Part shown: positions 42,373 to 43,517 of the stretch, piece after piece
Position numbering within the stretch: the first letter of the stretch is position 1
How the letters are laid out: every line of letters begins with the position of its first letter
NCBI GenBank assembly: GCA_015232465.1
Contig: JADFZO010000017.1
Span: 1-43,517, forward strand
Direction of reading: 5' to 3'
Origin: Desulfamplus sp.
GTDB lineage: Bacteria; Desulfobacterota; Desulfobacteria; Desulfobacterales; Desulfobacteraceae
DNA: 43,517 bases
Made by a program: the position numbers and the translations under genes
The notes under the pieces: generated by a model
Database searches by the model: none
What the model was told of the DNA's origin: nothing
Seen by the model: only the letters and a program-made list of their open reading frames with translations

Positions 42373-43074
42373 TCACACAGAGCCTATTATCCCCATAACC
42401 TGCTTCATATCTTCCCACACTAACCGTTTTAGATTTTTATCATCTATAATATTTGCTGGGTGATAAGTTGGCATAAGGCGAGTGCCGTTATAGTTGTGAA
42501 ATCTCCCCCTTGAAGATGATAGCATATACTCCCTTCCCATCATAATTTTTAGTGCGGAGTCCCCAAGTGTACAAATTATTTGAGGATAAAAACCATTGGT
42601 TTTGGCTTTTATCTCATCAATGCAATCTTCCACCTGTTTTCGTGTAAAGTTTACCTGTTGACGCAATACTGGAATGCTAAGTCTATAATCAAGGGGCGGA
42701 AAGGTGCAAAGACAGATAGACTCTTTTTTATGATTCATCGCTTTTAATATATTTATAAATAGCTCTCCAATTGGTTCTGTGTAACTAAATGATTCGCTAA
42801 AAAAAAATAGTTGAGAATTTAAATCACCCTCGCATTTAATAGAGCTAAAGGTTATTTCATCAACTTTTGTAATAACATCTATTGGCTTTGCTTTGGCAAC
42901 CACAGTATGAGACAATTGTTGATAAACAGGAGTGTTGATTTTTCTCTTTTCTGTCCACCTACTTATAACTTTTATAGACTCTTCAGAAATATCAAGATGC
43001 TTGATACCTATCTGCCTATACCATGAAAATAGCTCTGATACCTCTTCAATTGCCTGACAAACCTGCTCTCTCAT
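42373..43074 (-). CDS. Uracil-DNA glycosylase family 4-like protein, derived
   Basis: Protein of 233 residues from the ATG at 43074. The C-terminal half matches family 4 uracil-DNA glycosylases: QIICTLGDSALKIMMG, SSSRGRFHNYNGTRLMPTYHPA with the motif HPA, and KRLVWEDMKQVM. But the first catalytic motif, normally GExPGxxED, reads FSESFSYTEPIGELF, and the four Cys ligands of the 4Fe-4S cluster are not in the expected pattern. The protein is therefore probably not a fully normal UDG. The frame is open 60 nt further upstream, but that part overlaps coaBC and lacks a ribosome site. It follows the coaBC stop by about 22 nt. Confidence 0.72.
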   Translation of the reverse strand: MREQVCQAIEEVSELFSWYRQIGIKHLDISEESIKVISRWTEKRKINTPVYQQLSHTVVAKAKPIDVITKVDEITFSSIKCEGDLNSQLFFFSESFSYTEPIGELFINILKAMNHKKESICLCTFPPLDYRLSIPVLRQQVNFTRKQVEDCIDEIKAKTNGFYPQIICTLGDSALKIMMGREYMLSSSRGRFHNYNGTRLMPTYHPANIIDDKNLKRLVWEDMKQVMGIIGSV

Positions 43075-43096
43075 CTTAAAATCTATCCAGTTATAG

Positions 43097-43517
43097 CTAT
43101 TTTTTATTACAATAAAATGATACAATATGGTCAAAAAGCCTATTTGCCACCATTAACTTATCCATCATAGGCAGATCATCAGTTGTGCCATCTTTAAAGA
43201 AAAATTTAACTTTATTTGTGTCAGCTTCAAATCCTGAGCCTTTAACACCAACAATATTGCCAACAATCATATCTAATTTCTTTTTCTCCATTTTGGCTAC
43301 AGCATGTTCATCAAGATTTTGGGTCTCTGCTGCAAATCCTGCAAGAAACTGATCATCTCTTTTCTTTTCACCCAACATCTTTAAAATATCTTGATTTTCA
43401 GTCAAGTCAATTGAAAGGGCAACTTTATCAGTTTGATTACCTTGCTTTTTTATCTTGTTCTGATGAGATACCAATGGTCTATAATCAGCCACAGCAGCAA
43501 CTTTTATAATTATATCA
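43097..43517 (-). CDS. coaBC: CoaBC C-terminal (phosphopantothenate-cysteine ligase) domain, 5' part missing
   Basis: The gene enters from the right edge: in-frame codons reach the end of the window with no start, giving DIIIKVAAVADYRPL at the boundary. The stop is at 43097. It carries the end of the CoaB half of the bifunctional CoaBC (Dfp) protein, which joins cysteine to 4'-phosphopantothenate using CTP and then decarboxylates it, in coenzyme A synthesis. KIKKQGNQTDKVALSIDLTENQDIL, FLAGFAAETQNL, the KKKLDMIVGN segment and LPMMDKLMVANRL are conserved. The N-terminal CoaC half and the true start lie outside. Followed closely by the UDG-like gene. Confidence 0.92.
   Translation of the reverse strand, partial: DIIIKVAAVADYRPLVSHQNKIKKQGNQTDKVALSIDLTENQDILKMLGEKKRDDQFLAGFAAETQNLDEHAVAKMEKKKLDMIVGNIVGVKGSGFEADTNKVKFFFKDGTTDDLPMMDKLMVANRLFDHIVSFYCNKK

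Overview
The window is AT-rich bacterial chromosome, densely coded, with long runs of co-directional genes and no rRNA, tRNA, CRISPR array, transposase or prophage gene that I can see. The gene content points to an anaerobic, sulfate-reducing-type member of the Desulfobacterota (former Deltaproteobacteria). It has a DsrC with both redox cysteines, an AhbA-like sirohaem decarboxylase, and an 'orange protein' (ORP)-type cluster of two ferredoxin-containing MinD-like ATPases plus two NifX-like proteins. It also has two ferritin-like proteins and a PrkA/SpoVR pair. I cannot name the genus from the sequence alone.

Layout. 1-4.1 kb (minus): a family-1 solute-binding protein, a LacI/ribose-type binding protein and a hybrid-type sensor kinase (cut by the left edge), which look like a sensing cassette without permease genes. 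4.2-6.9 kb (plus): the ORP-like cluster behind a good sigma-70-type promoter. 6.9-8.6 kb (minus): a rhodanese-ferritin fusion overlapping a small membrane-anchored protein. 8.6-11.0 kb (minus): acyl-CoA dehydrogenase, discrete acyl carrier protein and 3-hydroxyacyl-CoA dehydrogenase, an arrangement like FkbI/FkbJ/FkbK of hydroxymalonyl-ACP synthesis. 11.3-12.0 kb: a DUF697 protein. 12.4-13.3 kb (plus): dsrC with promoter and terminator, then the ahbA-like gene.

13.3-18.7 kb (minus): a compact polyphosphate operon, sixA-ppk1-ppx-CHAD-phoU. Its promoter region holds four 11-bp-spaced direct repeats that look like a Pho-box array. 18.9-21.2 kb (plus): a CHASE2 adenylate cyclase, divergent from that operon. 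21.3-22.2 kb (minus): an EamA transporter. 22.4-27.1 kb (minus): glnD-glnB-glnA, with a near-consensus sigma-54 promoter upstream of glnD. 27.5 kb: tatA. 27.9-31.8 kb (plus): a chemoreceptor, then a MoxR ATPase and its VWA partner. 31.8-32.5 kb (plus): a toxin-antitoxin pair with a PIN toxin. 32.5-33.9 kb (plus): a TolC-family outer-membrane protein.

34.0-38.1 kb (minus): large, divergent PrkA-like and SpoVR-like proteins. 38.3-39.2 kb (plus): rfbD. 39.3-40.3 kb (minus): moaB and pyrR. 40.6-41.4 kb: a small coiled protein and a ferritin-like protein. 41.4-43.5 kb (minus): coaBC (cut by the right edge), a derived uracil-DNA-glycosylase-like protein and a Xer recombinase.

The most informative signals are the tandem-repeat array at the polyphosphate promoter, the FkbI/J/K-like trio, the sigma-54 site before glnDBA, the paired stress modules (MoxR-VWA and PrkA-SpoVR) and the permease-less two-binding-protein sensor cassette. 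All product names come from reading translated sequence and motif recognition; no database search was run.
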